31,657 bases of DNA, from positions 1-31,657 of the forward strand of contig JBBITW010000017.1 in the NCBI GenBank assembly GCA_037440525.1, read 5' to 3'. Below the pieces are notes generated by a model. That model had not been told where the DNA came from and searched no databases. It saw only the letters and a list, made by a program, of their open reading frames with translations. Source of the DNA: JBBITW01 sp037440525 (GTDB lineage Bacteria; Desulfobacterota; BSN033; UBA1163). Below are positions 1 through 8,207 of the stretch, in pieces; the stretch's first letter is position 1; each line of letters starts with the position of its first letter. Both the position numbers and the translations under genes were made by a program.

Positions 1-119
1 TTATAAGATTTTCTCAGACATCCCTGTTAGATCACTAAATTCCCCGCTTCAGTGATGCATTACTTGGCATGGAAAAGGGATTCTTTCAAAATGGGTTTTT
101 TTATGATATGAATTTTTCC

Positions 120-776
120 ATGGAAAAGGAGAATAAAGAGCTTCTTATTGAAGGGGCAAAAGTTTTTGGAATAGAAATAAATGAAAAATTAATGATGGCC
201 TTTGAAATCTATCTCAAGGAGCTCCTTAAATGGAATCAGAAGATGAACCTGACTGCTATTCGAACGGAGAGGGGAATTATTTTGAAACATTTCCTTGATT
301 CACTTTCTGTCATTCCCCATCTGCCACCAATTTCGAGCCTTTTAGACATTGGTTCTGGGGCGGGCTTTCCAGGGATACCTTTAAAAATGGTTTTACCATC
401 AATGAAGATAATATTGATTGATTCCAGACTTAAAAAGGTCGATTTCCAGAGGCATATTATAAGAACATTAGGGCTGAAGGGGATTGAGGCTATTCATGGT
501 CGGATCGAAGATAGAAGGGCTCTCGAAAAATTGGAGAATAGATTTGATGGGATAATATCAAGAGCCTTCGCAGATATTGGAACCCTTCTTTCCCTCGGGT
601 TTCCATATTTAAAAATGGGAGGGTTTGTTTTGGCGATGAAGGGAAAGGTTTCAAGCAATGAGATTCGAGGATTTATTAAAGAAGGTGGGCCTCAGTATAT
701 GTTAAAAAATTCTTTTTCAATAGTTCTTCCCTTTAGTAATTTTAAACGAACAATTATCATTTTTGAAAAGCAATAA
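120..776 (+). CDS. rsmG: 16S rRNA (guanine-527-N7) methyltransferase RsmG
   Basis: RsmG (GidB) methylates N7 of G527 in 16S rRNA using S-adenosylmethionine. The SAM-binding loop LLDIGSGAGFPGIP, the upstream KWNQKMNLT segment and the HFLDSL motif are clear family signatures. The open frame extends up to ATG 69 (235 aa), with further ATGs at 108 and 120. None has a good ribosome binding site. I chose 120 because it puts the KWN motif at residue 37, as in known RsmG proteins (about 35-40), and gives 218 aa, a normal length. The position just before parA-parB is the conserved mnmG-rsmG-parAB neighbourhood. The end of any upstream gene could not be identified in bases 1-68. Function is secure; the start is not. 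Confidence 0.93.
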   Translation: MEKENKELLIEGAKVFGIEINEKLMMAFEIYLKELLKWNQKMNLTAIRTERGIILKHFLDSLSVIPHLPPISSLLDIGSGAGFPGIPLKMVLPSMKIILIDSRLKKVDFQRHIIRTLGLKGIEAIHGRIEDRRALEKLENRFDGIISRAFADIGTLLSLGFPYLKMGGFVLAMKGKVSSNEIRGFIKEGGPQYMLKNSFSIVLPFSNFKRTIIIFEKQ

Positions 777-844
777 TTTTACCATTCCATCCTTTCTTTT
801 TTTATGGTATATATTATTGAAAATAAAAATTGGGAAGTTTAATT

Positions 845-1621
845 GTGGCAAAAATAATCTGTATTGCAAACCAAAAAGGGGGAGTTGGAAAGACAACAAC
901 AGCTGTCAATCTATCCGCTTCAATTGCTGTGGCAGAAAAGAGAGTCCTTCTTATCGATATTGATCCCCAGGGAAACTCAACGAGTGGCATTGGCCTCAGC
1001 AAGGAGGGAGTGGATGGGACGATCTACGAGGCTCTGCTTCGAGGGTCAGGCCTGAAGGAGATCATTCAAAAAACCTCCATACAATATTTAGATGTAGTTA
1101 TATCAAATACAGATCTGATTGGTGCTGAGGTAGAATTGATTCAGGAAAAGGAACGTGAAAAGAGGCTTTATCATCTGATTGAGGAGGTGGAGGCTGATTA
1201 CGACTATATCTTTATAGATTGTCCTCCATCTCTGGGGCTTTTGACAATCAACTCTTTGACTGCGGCCCACTCTGTTATCATCCCGCTTCAATGTGAATAT
1301 TATGCCTTAGAGGGGTTGGGCCAGCTTTTAAAAACGATCCGTCTGATCAAGCAGGTTCTTAATCCTAAACTTGAGATTGAAGGAATTCTACTTACCATGT
1401 TTGATATCAGAAACAATCTTTCACATCAGGTAGCTCAGGAGGTGAGAAATCACTTTAAGGATAAGGTATTCAAGACTGTAATCCCACGCAACGTTCGGCT
1501 AAGTGAAGCTCCGAGCCATGGGAAACCAATTCTATTATATGATGCTCATTCAAAAGGAGCGGAGAGTTACTTAGAACTTGCCCGAGAAGTTTTGGCGAAT
1601 GGAAGGAACAATGACAGCTAA
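845..1621 (+). CDS. parA: chromosome partitioning ATPase ParA (Soj)
   Basis: ParA is a Walker-type ATPase that binds DNA non-specifically and, with ParB, segregates the origin region. The deviant Walker A motif KGGVGKTT lies at residues 11-18, followed by LLIDIDPQGNSTSG (Walker A') and a Walker B-type segment FIDCPPSLGLLT. The length of 258 aa is usual for chromosomal Soj. The start is GTG 845, preceded by GGGAAG at 832-837 with 7-base spacing. An in-frame TTG at 830 would put the start inside the binding site and is unlikely. The gene overlaps parB by 11 bases, so the two are translationally coupled. Confidence 0.96.
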   Translation: MAKIICIANQKGGVGKTTTAVNLSASIAVAEKRVLLIDIDPQGNSTSGIGLSKEGVDGTIYEALLRGSGLKEIIQKTSIQYLDVVISNTDLIGAEVELIQEKEREKRLYHLIEEVEADYDYIFIDCPPSLGLLTINSLTAAHSVIIPLQCEYYALEGLGQLLKTIRLIKQVLNPKLEIEGILLTMFDIRNNLSHQVAQEVRNHFKDKVFKTVIPRNVRLSEAPSHGKPILLYDAHSKGAESYLELAREVLANGRNNDS

Positions 1622-2471
1622 GAAGATGGCATTGGGGAAGGGGATAGGTGCACTAATTCCAGAGCTTGAGGAGGTTGGTGAGAGAGGATTGCTTTACTGC
1701 GGGATAGAAGAGATTCGTCCCAATCGATCCCAGCCACGAAAATATTTTGATGAGTCAAGGCTTCAGGAATTGGCTGAATCTATAAAAGAACGAGGGATAT
1801 TGGAACCCCTGATCGTTAGAAAGGTTGCCGAGGGTTATGAACTTATTGTAGGAGAAAGGCGGTGGCGAGCAGCACAGAAGGCAGGTCTTAAAGAGGTTCC
1901 CATAATTGTAAAGGAGGCCCAGGACCGTGAGGTTATGGAGCTCTCCCTTATTGAAAACCTCCAGAGGGAAGATTTAAATCCCATCGAAGAGGCTGAAGCC
2001 TATAAAAGACTTATTGACGAGTTCAATATCAGTCACGAAGAGTTGAGTGCGAGAATTGGAAAGGATAGGACTACCATTACCAATACACTTCGCCTCTTAA
2101 AACTCCCCGCCGAAATCAAAACACACATCCTCAAGAATCAAATAACATCAGGACATGCCAGGGCAATTCTTATCCTCGAAAGCAAAGAAAAGCAGACGAA
2201 ACTCTGCGATTTAATCATTAAAAAAGGTCTCTCAGTAAGGGAGGCAGAGGTTTTGGCAAAAAGGTGGTCAGAGAAACCTCCAAAGGTTACCTCAGAAATA
2301 AAGAAGATTGGAGATATTGATCATCAGCTGAAGAGCCTTCAGGACTTGCTGAGAGACTATCTTGGGACAAAGGTAACAATTTACCATAGGGGTAAGAGGG
2401 GCAGGATTGAGATTGAATACTATTCCAATGAAGACCTTGAAAGGGTCATAGAGGCCATCTTAAAACAATGA
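1611..2471 (+). CDS. parB: chromosome partitioning protein ParB (Spo0J)
   Basis: ParB is the CTP-dependent DNA clamp that loads at parS and stimulates ParA. In order the sequence shows the N-terminal ALGKGIGALIP segment that contacts ParA, the ParB/Sulfiredoxin domain with the CTP-binding box GERRWRAA (from residue 81), the helix-turn-helix region (GKDRTTITNTLRLLKLP) and a C-terminal dimerisation domain. ATG 1611 follows GGAAGG and lies inside the end of parA; the longer frame from 1578 adds 11 residues unlike ParB. The 286-aa length is normal. I found no parS-like 16-mer (TGTTNCACGTGAAACA) in the window, which is not unusual because parS is often elsewhere near the origin. Confidence 0.96.
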   Translation: MTAKKMALGKGIGALIPELEEVGERGLLYCGIEEIRPNRSQPRKYFDESRLQELAESIKERGILEPLIVRKVAEGYELIVGERRWRAAQKAGLKEVPIIVKEAQDREVMELSLIENLQREDLNPIEEAEAYKRLIDEFNISHEELSARIGKDRTTITNTLRLLKLPAEIKTHILKNQITSGHARAILILESKEKQTKLCDLIIKKGLSVREAEVLAKRWSEKPPKVTSEIKKIGDIDHQLKSLQDLLRDYLGTKVTIYHRGKRGRIEIEYYSNEDLERVIEAILKQ

Positions 2472-2574
2472 AAAGCCCAAGATTCGAATATCGAAATCCT
2501 GAACATAATTCATTTACTCTTTGGAATTTATTATTTCAATTATTCAGAGCTGTTAGAATTCAAAGGAGTAAAGG

Positions 2575-2991
2575 ATGCCTTTAAGAAAATCTTTCTTTAA
2601 AAAAGATAATTTAAAGCCTACTGATTCAACAGAGGAGATAAGTGCATTTTTAGGCAAAGAGACCTTCTTTGAAGGAAAGATGACATTTCTTGGCATCTTC
2701 CGTTTGGATGGAAGATTTGAAGGGGAAATATTTGAGAGCGGGACTCTCATTGTGGGTGAATCCGCATCTATTAAAGGAAAGATTGGGGTAAATACAATTA
2801 TTATAAGTGGTCATGTGGAGGGTGAGATAAGCGCTCAAGAGCGGGTGGAGATCCATTCCACAGGTAAATTCTATGGAAATCTTAAAACCCCTGTGTTCAT
2901 AATAAACGAAGGAGGAGTATTTGAAGGGCACTGCAGTATGGGGAAAGGAGATGAAAGAGAAAAGGGAGGTATGGAGGGTTTAAATACTTAA
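2575..2991 (+). CDS. bactofilin family cytoskeletal protein
   Basis: This 138-aa protein matches bactofilins (DUF583), which polymerise without nucleotide into a beta-helical rod used in cell shape and polar organisation. The core repeats hydrophobic/glycine steps typical of the beta-helix, for example FLGIFRLDGRFEGEI, LIVGESASIKGKIG and IIISGHVEGEI, ending with VFEGHCSMG. A charged, probably disordered N-terminus (about residues 1-22) and a short charged tail flank it, as is usual. The ATG is preceded by AAAGGAG. It follows parB after 103 bases, and in myxobacteria and other relatives bactofilins work with ParAB at the poles, so a link to segregation is plausible but inferred. Confidence 0.9.
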   Translation: MPLRKSFFKKDNLKPTDSTEEISAFLGKETFFEGKMTFLGIFRLDGRFEGEIFESGTLIVGESASIKGKIGVNTIIISGHVEGEISAQERVEIHSTGKFYGNLKTPVFIINEGGVFEGHCSMGKGDEREKGGMEGLNT

Positions 2992-3021
2992 AAATTTTTT
3001 CAGGGGTCTTATTTAAAAAGA

Positions 3022-3050
3022 TTGACAACTTTTTTTAGTTATGTTAATAA
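3022..3050 (+). promoter_or_regulatory. putative sigma-70 promoter of the atp operon
   Basis: A perfect -35 box TTGACA (3022-3027) is followed after 17 bases by TAATAA (3045-3050), a half-matching -10. It lies in the only sizeable gap (2992-3098) between the bactofilin gene and the first atp gene, where a promoter is expected. No convincing terminator separates it from the bactofilin gene, so read-through is possible. Confidence 0.55.
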
Positions 3051-3098
3051 ATTCACAAATTTTTCAATCCTCTCTTAAATCCCAATAAGGAGGTTTTC

Positions 3099-3362
3099 CT
3101 GAAAGAGTGGGTAAGGCCAGTTCAATTCTTACTAACTGTGGGTTGGTTTGTTTCTCTGAGCTTGATAATTCCTGTTGGAATTGGTTACTGGCTTGATCGG
3201 CCTGAAATGTTGAATAAGCGGCCACTTTTTACTTTCATTGGTTTGGGGGTTGGGACTGTCGTTTCGTTTGCTGGTCTATTGAGAATGCTTATTCGTTACC
3301 AGGCTGAAGAGGAAAAGGCAAGGAAGGATAAAGAGAAAAAGGGAAACGGGAATAATGGGTAA
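3099..3362 (+). CDS. atpI: AtpI/AtpZ-type ATP synthase assembly protein
   Basis: This is a small two-helix membrane protein of the AtpI/AtpZ type at the head of the atp operon; the family helps assemble the c-ring and has been linked to Mg/Ca transport. The helices are about FLLTVGWFVSLSLIIPVGIG and FTFIGLGVGTVVSFAGLLRM, followed by a highly charged tail. A start at GTG 3138 would remove the first residues of helix 1 and has no ribosome binding site. The strong Shine-Dalgarno AAGGAGG (3087-3093) lies 5 bases before an in-frame CTG at 3099, giving an 87-aa product whose extra residues KEWVRPVQFLLTV complete the first helix. I therefore place the start at CTG 3099, tentatively. It overlaps atpB by 8 bases. 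Confidence 0.75.
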   Translation: MKEWVRPVQFLLTVGWFVSLSLIIPVGIGYWLDRPEMLNKRPLFTFIGLGVGTVVSFAGLLRMLIRYQAEEEKARKDKEKKGNGNNG

Positions 3363-4308
3363 TGCTCGGATAAAGGTTCTTATTTTCTTCTTCGTTCCGA
3401 TTTTAATTCTTTTCATAATCGGTTTAGTATTTGGCCCCCTCGGCTCAAGTTTTTTGGGCAAAGAGCCCCCTGAGATATTCAAAGTCCCAAGGCCTCATGT
3501 TTCTCTTCCTTCGGAGCCTGTCATCCATTTCGGAGCTCTCAACATAACAAATACCCTTATAGCCTCATGGTTTACAATCGTTGTATTGGTTCTTCTATCA
3601 ATATTTCTAACACGAAAAATGAGGCTTATCCCCGACAGACGTCAGGCAATGGCAGAGGTTATCGTGGAGGGCCTTCTAAACTTTGTAGAAGGTGTGGCAG
3701 GGAAAAGACACTCTCGTATGCTTTTCCCAGGAGTTGCAACGATATTTATCTATGTAATATCTAATGCTTATCTGGCTTTGCTTCCCTTCTTTGGCACCAT
3801 TGGGATTCACCACGCAGGGCATGGTGAACATGGGGAGTTTATAGCAATTTTCAGGTCAGCCAATACAGATGTTAATGTCCCTCTATCAATAGCCATCATG
3901 TCTTTCATATTTGTTGAGACTTGGGGAATGAGGGCAGTTGGTAGTTTCCGTTACATTGGTGAGTTCATAAATGTTCGTCAGTTTCTTCAGGGATTGAAGG
4001 AACTGCTGACAGGTAAGATCAAAACAGGCCCTATGAACATTATATTTGGAATTATAAATATGTTTGTAGGTGTCCTTGAGATATTCAGCCATTTAACAAG
4101 AATGCTGAGTTTCACCTTTCGTCTCTTTGGAAATATGACCGCAGGTGAAATCCTGATTTTAGTATCCTGTTTTTTGATCCCTTTAGTCTTTACTATACCC
4201 TTTTATAGTTTAGAGCTGTTGATTGGATTAATTCAGGCTCTGATCTTTTCCGGTTTAACACTGGTTTTTGGAACAATCGCTGTATCACCACATGAAGAAG
4301 AACATTAA
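3355..4308 (+). CDS. atpB: F1Fo ATP synthase subunit a
   Basis: Subunit a forms the ion half-channels against the c-ring. The essential arginine is R256 in FRLFGNMTAGE (equivalent to E. coli R210), and the C-terminal helix has the expected IQALIFSGLTLVFGTI. At 317 aa it is longer than the common 230-270 aa. The excess is an N-terminal hydrophobic segment (about residues 8-30) plus a periplasmic-like linker before the first core helix. The loop after the LALLPFFGTIGI helix is histidine-rich (HHAGHGEHGE). The segments FRSANTDVNVPL and the end SPHEEEH resemble Chloroflexota subunit a as I remember it, which would need a tree to confirm. Function is certain from motif and context. Confidence 0.96.
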   Translation: MGNARIKVLIFFFVPILILFIIGLVFGPLGSSFLGKEPPEIFKVPRPHVSLPSEPVIHFGALNITNTLIASWFTIVVLVLLSIFLTRKMRLIPDRRQAMAEVIVEGLLNFVEGVAGKRHSRMLFPGVATIFIYVISNAYLALLPFFGTIGIHHAGHGEHGEFIAIFRSANTDVNVPLSIAIMSFIFVETWGMRAVGSFRYIGEFINVRQFLQGLKELLTGKIKTGPMNIIFGIINMFVGVLEIFSHLTRMLSFTFRLFGNMTAGEILILVSCFLIPLVFTIPFYSLELLIGLIQALIFSGLTLVFGTIAVSPHEEEH

Positions 4309-4331
4309 TAAAAATGAAAGGAGGGCTGTAA

Positions 4332-4565
4332 ATGACACCTGAGGTAATGAAGATGTTAGTCATTGGCTTAGCAGCAGGTCTGGGTTTTTTCGGGCCGGCA
4401 TTGGCCTTGGGATTAATTGGTTTTTCAGCCATGCAATCCCTTGGCCGAAATCCTGAAGCTCGAGGGGCAATCCTCACCAACATGATTTTAATCGGAGCGC
4501 TCGCTGAGGCCATCGGGATTTATGTCTTGATCGTTTGTATCATTCTGGCAATGGTTGTAAAATAA
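4332..4565 (+). CDS. atpE: F1Fo ATP synthase subunit c
   Basis: Subunit c is a 77-aa two-helix hairpin that assembles the rotor ring. The polar loop RNPEA (39-43) and the ion-binding carboxylate E59 in GALAEAIGIY are clear. The residues that define sodium-binding c-rings (a Gln in helix 1, and Ser/Thr after the Glu) are replaced by L26, A60 and I61, so a proton-type site is predicted. The start ATG follows a strong AAAGGAGG. The gene sits 23 bases after atpB and 12 bases before a 35-aa reading frame. Confidence 0.96.
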   Translation: MTPEVMKMLVIGLAAGLGFFGPALALGLIGFSAMQSLGRNPEARGAILTNMILIGALAEAIGIYVLIVCIILAMVVK

Positions 4566-4577
4566 GGAGGGAAAAAG

Positions 4578-4685
4578 ATGGGAGAAGGTGGATTACCCGG
4601 AAGTTTAGTGGTCATCATTGTCACAATTACTGTATTAATCTTCTCTTTTTTCGGGCTGATAACTTTTTTAATTCTTCGAGGATGA
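4578..4685 (+). CDS. unrecognised 35-aa single-helix membrane protein in the atp operon
   Basis: Between atpE and atpF lies a short frame whose ATG (4578) is preceded by a near-perfect ribosome binding site AAGGAGG (4564-4570, 7-base spacing). The product starts MGEGGLPGSLVVIIV, continues as one uninterrupted hydrophobic helix of about 24 residues and ends with LILRG before TGA. It has a short acidic/glycine N-terminus and one terminal arginine, so the predicted topology is N-out, C-in. I do not recognise a family. The strong binding site, the lack of any other gene in the 174-base gap and the membrane helix suggest a real small protein, perhaps an Fo accessory or assembly factor. That role is inference from position only. 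Confidence 0.68.
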   Translation: MGEGGLPGSLVVIIVTITVLIFSFFGLITFLILRG

Positions 4686-4739
4686 TTCTTCTAAAGATTA
4701 ATTTTTTCGGCTCGGAATGGATAAATTCAAGGGGATAAG

Positions 4740-5249
4740 ATGGAAGGTTTTGCCAGTTTAGGTATTAATCTACCGTTATTGGTTGTTTTCGTTGTTAATT
4801 TTATTATCCTCTTTGTTCTCCTTCGTCTCTTTCTTTATAAACCAGTCCTGAAGATGCTTGACGAGAGGGCACGAAGAACAAAAGAGGCAATGGAAATGGC
4901 TGAGGAGACCAAACAGGAATATGAAAAAGCAAAAATAGAAGTGCAGAAGGAGATTGACAAAGGTCGCCAGGAAGCCCAGGCCATCATTGCCCAGGCTCTT
5001 CAGACAGGAGAACGATTGAAGGAGGAGTCAAGGCAGGAAGCAACCAGACAGGCCCAGATGATAATTGAGAAGACTCGATCAGAGATAGAGCTGGAGAGAA
5101 ATAAGATCATCGATAATCTCCGCCGTGAGTTTGTGGATATCTCTATTAAGGCAGCTGAAAAGGTAATAAGGGAGAGCCTCGATAAAGAGAGGCATCGAAG
5201 GCTAATTGAGGAGACATTAAAGGAGAGTGCATTTATCAAGAAGGGTTGA
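4740..5249 (+). CDS. atpF: F1Fo ATP synthase subunit b
   Basis: Subunit b is the peripheral stalk: one N-terminal membrane helix (about residues 9-31, LPLLVVFVVNFIILFVLLRL) followed by a long amphipathic, highly charged helix (residues 35-160) rich in Glu, Lys, Arg and Gln, as expected for the right-handed stator coiled coil. The 169-aa length is normal. Only one b gene is present, so the stalk is probably a homodimer, unlike the b/b' pair seen in many Desulfobacterota. The ATG follows AGGGGATAAG. It is 8 bases upstream of atpH. Confidence 0.95.
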   Translation: MEGFASLGINLPLLVVFVVNFIILFVLLRLFLYKPVLKMLDERARRTKEAMEMAEETKQEYEKAKIEVQKEIDKGRQEAQAIIAQALQTGERLKEESRQEATRQAQMIIEKTRSEIELERNKIIDNLRREFVDISIKAAEKVIRESLDKERHRRLIEETLKESAFIKKG

Positions 5250-5257
5250 TTTGAGAG

Positions 5258-5800
5258 ATGCCAAAAATAAGTTCCGGTAAACGATATGCTAAGGCTGCTT
5301 TTGAGATTGCATTGGAACGTAATGAGCTTGATGACTGGCAAAAGGGGCTTGAGAAGATTGCCAGTTTAACCAAAGAAGAAGAATTCATGGCAATTCTTCA
5401 AGACCCGAGAATTCCCTTTGACGTCAAAAAGTCTATTCTTCAAAAGCAACTGGGCGAGATTAACCCACTTGTCTTTAACCTGGCACTTCTTCTTATTGAA
5501 AAAGGTCTTCTGAGGATCGCTCACAAGGTCCTTCAAAATTTTAATAAGTTTCTCGATGACCATAATGGAGTTGAAAGGGCTAAGGTGATCACAGCCTTCC
5601 ATCTGGACGATGAGGAAAGGGAGGAGGTATCCCGTCGATTAGGCGAGATAGTAAAGCGCAAGGTTTTGATGGATGGTCAGGTTGATCCTGCAATTATCGG
5701 AGGGTTTATCGCAAGAGTAGGCGATAAACTGATAGACGGGAGCATCCGTCAAAGGTTAGAAGCCCTGAAGAAGAATTTAATTGAAGCTGGTAGGCAATAA
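5258..5800 (+). CDS. atpH: F1Fo ATP synthase subunit delta
   Basis: Subunit delta (OSCP) caps the F1 head and links it to the b stalk. The N-terminal domain begins with the family pattern SSGKRYAKAAFEIALE; later segments VFNLALLLIEKG and the C-terminal DPAIIGGFIARVGDKLIDGSIRQRLEAL are typical. The 180-aa length is usual. It is tightly packed between atpF and atpA. Confidence 0.96.
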   Translation: MPKISSGKRYAKAAFEIALERNELDDWQKGLEKIASLTKEEEFMAILQDPRIPFDVKKSILQKQLGEINPLVFNLALLLIEKGLLRIAHKVLQNFNKFLDDHNGVERAKVITAFHLDDEEREEVSRRLGEIVKRKVLMDGQVDPAIIGGFIARVGDKLIDGSIRQRLEALKKNLIEAGRQ

Positions 5801-5833
5801 GGGTTAAACCAAAAATATAAGAGGGGATTTAAA

Positions 5834-7328
5834 ATGGCAACCCGAGAGCAAGAGATTGTTGCTGTAATCAAGGAACAGATTGAGCGTTTTGGCGCTACTG
5901 TCTCAGTTACAAATATCGGGACCGTGGTGGAGGTTGGAGATGGTATTGCCCGAATCCATGGGTTAAGTGATGCAGCCTATAATGAACTGCTTCAATTTCC
6001 CCACGAAATCACAGGTCTTGCTTTAAACCTCGAAGAGGAAAATGTAGGGGCGGTGATCCTCGGTGATTACAGCAAGATCAAAGAGGGAGATGAGGTAAGG
6101 GCTACAGGCAGGGTCATCGAGGTCCCAGTAGGGGATGAACTCATTGGAAGGGTTGTTGACCCACTTGGTCGTCCACTTGATGGAAAGGGTTCTATAAAGT
6201 TTACAAAGACCCGTCCAATAGAAAGGGTTGCACCTGATGTGACAAAGAGGGAACCTGTTAATACCCCTGTGATGACAGGGATTAAGGCGATCGATAGTAT
6301 GATCCCCATTGGCAGGGGGCAGCGTGAGCTAATCATTGGGGATCGTTTTACAGGTAAATCGGCCATATGCCTTGACACAATCATTGCACAAAAGGGTCAA
6401 AATCTAATCTGTATCTATGTTGCAATTGGCCAGAAGACATCTAAGGTCGCTCAGGCCATAGCGACTCTTGAGAAATATGGGGCTATGGATTATACAATCG
6501 TGGTAGAGGCTGATTCTTCGGATCCTGCTCCACTTCAGTATATCGCTCCATATGCAGGATGTGCTATCGGTGAAGAATTTATGGAGCAGGGAAAGGATGC
6601 CCTGATCCTTTATGATGATCTCTACAAACATGCATGGGCATATCGTCAGCTTTCTCTCCTCCTTCGTCGTCCTCCAGGTAGAGAAGCGTATCCAGGGGAT
6701 ATATTTTATCTCCATAGCAGGCTTCTTGAGAGGGCGGCTAAGCTCTCCCGCAAATATGGAGGGGGATCACTAACAGCTCTGCCCGTCATCGAGACACAGC
6801 TTGGGGATATCTCTGCATATATTCCTACAAATGTTATCTCAATTACAGATGGTCAGATATACCTTGAACCTGACCTTTTCAACGCAGGGATAAGGCCGGC
6901 CATAAATGTTGGATTGTCAGTTTCACGGGTTGGTGGTGCGGCTCAGCGAAAGGCAATGAGGCAGGTAGCAGGAAGGCTTAGACTGGAGCTTGCACAGTTT
7001 CGTGAACTTGAGGCCTTTGCCAAGTTTGGAAGTGAAGAACTGGATAAGGCCACAAGAGATCAATTAGAGCGGGGGAANNNNNNNNNNNCAGTATGTTCCC
7101 ATGTCCTTAGGAAAACAGGTGAGCATTCTCTATGCAGTAACAAATGGTTATCTTGACGATATTCCTGTTGATAAAGTCATATCCTGGGAGGAAAATTTCC
7201 ATCGCTTTATGGAGAGGAATCATCCCGAGATAGAAGATAGGATTAATAAGGAGTTTGAGCTTAGCGCAGAAACAGAAGAGGCCTTAAAATCGGCCATTAA
7301 AGAATACAAGAAAGAAGTAAATCCTTGA
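5834..7328 (+). CDS. atpA: F1Fo ATP synthase subunit alpha, split by an assembly gap
   Basis: Alpha is the non-catalytic nucleotide-binding subunit of F1. The P-loop GDRFTGKS is at residues 169-176 (Ser instead of the common Thr at the end), and the arginine-finger region VGLSVSRVGGAAQ is present. The frame breaks at the N run 7078-7088: upstream it reads RDQLERG, and downstream it resumes in another frame at CAG 7089 as QYVPMSLGKQV, with stop at 7328. In alpha subunits about 10 residues separate these motifs, so about 30 bases are expected where 13 are present. The mismatch in frame and length is explained by an underestimated gap. With it restored the protein would be about 503 aa, normal. 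I treat it as one intact gene. Confidence 0.93.
7078..7088. other. assembly gap (11 Ns) within atpA
   Basis: Eleven undetermined bases interrupt atpA. Comparison with conserved alpha-subunit spacing suggests that about 28 bases are really missing, so the N run is shorter than the true gap and creates an artificial frame change. Downstream coordinates are therefore probably about 17 bases too low relative to the real genome. Confidence 0.9.
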
Positions 7329-7338
7329 GAGTCTGGTT

Positions 7339-8199
7339 ATGCCAAGTGTTCAGGCATTACGCCGTCGTATAAAGAGTGTTCAGGGAACTGTCAAGATTTG
7401 CCGTGCCATGGAGATGGTGGCAACCGCTAAGATGAGAAGGACGCAACAGCGGGCCCTCGCAGGTAGACCCTATTCAGAAAAGATTCACCAGGTAATCTCA
7501 GACCTTTCCATTGAGCCCCGTGTGAGGGGAAAGATTATTCCTCTACTTGAGAGACGGGAGGTTAAAAAGATTGCCATCGTTCATATCGGAACTGATCGAG
7601 GATTGTGTGGAGGACTGAATACAAATTTGAATAGATTGGTAGGTGAATTTGTCATCTCTCAGAATGTTCCTGTTGTTATGATTACGGTGGGACGTAAGGC
7701 AAGGGCATTTGCACGTATATCAAAACTCGATGTTCGTGCAGAGTTTATGGGAATCAGTGATAGGGCAACCATGCTCGATACCATGCCCATATCGAGGGTT
7801 GTGATAGATGATTATAGCTCTGGACAGGTGGATATGGTCTATCTCGCCTATCCAAAGTTTATAAGCACAATGGTGCAGAGACCAACCATTGAAGTTTTAC
7901 TTCCTGTTGAACCTGCAAAACTTCCACCAGGACAGGTAGCAGAGTATATCTATGAACCCGATCCCTTTACAGTTCTAAATGATATCCTGCCACGATTTGT
8001 GGAGATGGAGATATATCATGCAATACTTGAATTGATTGCAAGTGAACAGTCTGCCAGGATGGTTGCTATGCGAAACGCAAGTGACAATGCAGAAGAACTG
8101 ATAAAGACATTAACCCTCTCCCTGAATAAGGCAAGACAGGAAATGATAACAAAGGAGATCTGTGATATCAGTGGAGGCGCAGAGGCATTGACTTTATGA
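7339..8199 (+). CDS. atpG: F1Fo ATP synthase subunit gamma
   Basis: Gamma is the central rotor shaft. The N-terminal helix has the typical LRRRIKSVQGTVKICRAMEM followed by VATAKMRR; the Rossmann-like core contains GTDRGLCGGLNTNL; and the C-terminal helix carries ASEQSARMVAMRNASDNA. The 286-aa length is normal. ATG 7339 lies 10 bases after atpA. The C-terminal half (YEPDPFTVLNDILPRFVEM) again resembles Chloroflexota gamma from memory. Confidence 0.96.
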   Translation: MPSVQALRRRIKSVQGTVKICRAMEMVATAKMRRTQQRALAGRPYSEKIHQVISDLSIEPRVRGKIIPLLERREVKKIAIVHIGTDRGLCGGLNTNLNRLVGEFVISQNVPVVMITVGRKARAFARISKLDVRAEFMGISDRATMLDTMPISRVVIDDYSSGQVDMVYLAYPKFISTMVQRPTIEVLLPVEPAKLPPGQVAEYIYEPDPFTVLNDILPRFVEMEIYHAILELIASEQSARMVAMRNASDNAEELIKTLTLSLNKARQEMITKEICDISGGAEALTL

Positions 8200-8207
8200 G
8201 CAATCAT

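Noticed and set aside
1..68. Possible tail of an upstream gene (expected mnmG)
   Set aside because: Short open stretches end at stops near bases 36-38 and 53-55, but neither matches the C-terminus of MnmG or MnmE that I know, so nothing is annotated.
2481..2498. Near-palindrome GATTCGAATATCGAAATC between parB and the bactofilin gene, considered as a parS or operator site
   Set aside because: It does not resemble the parS consensus, and the text is similar to low-complexity repeat fragments seen between genes in related drafts.
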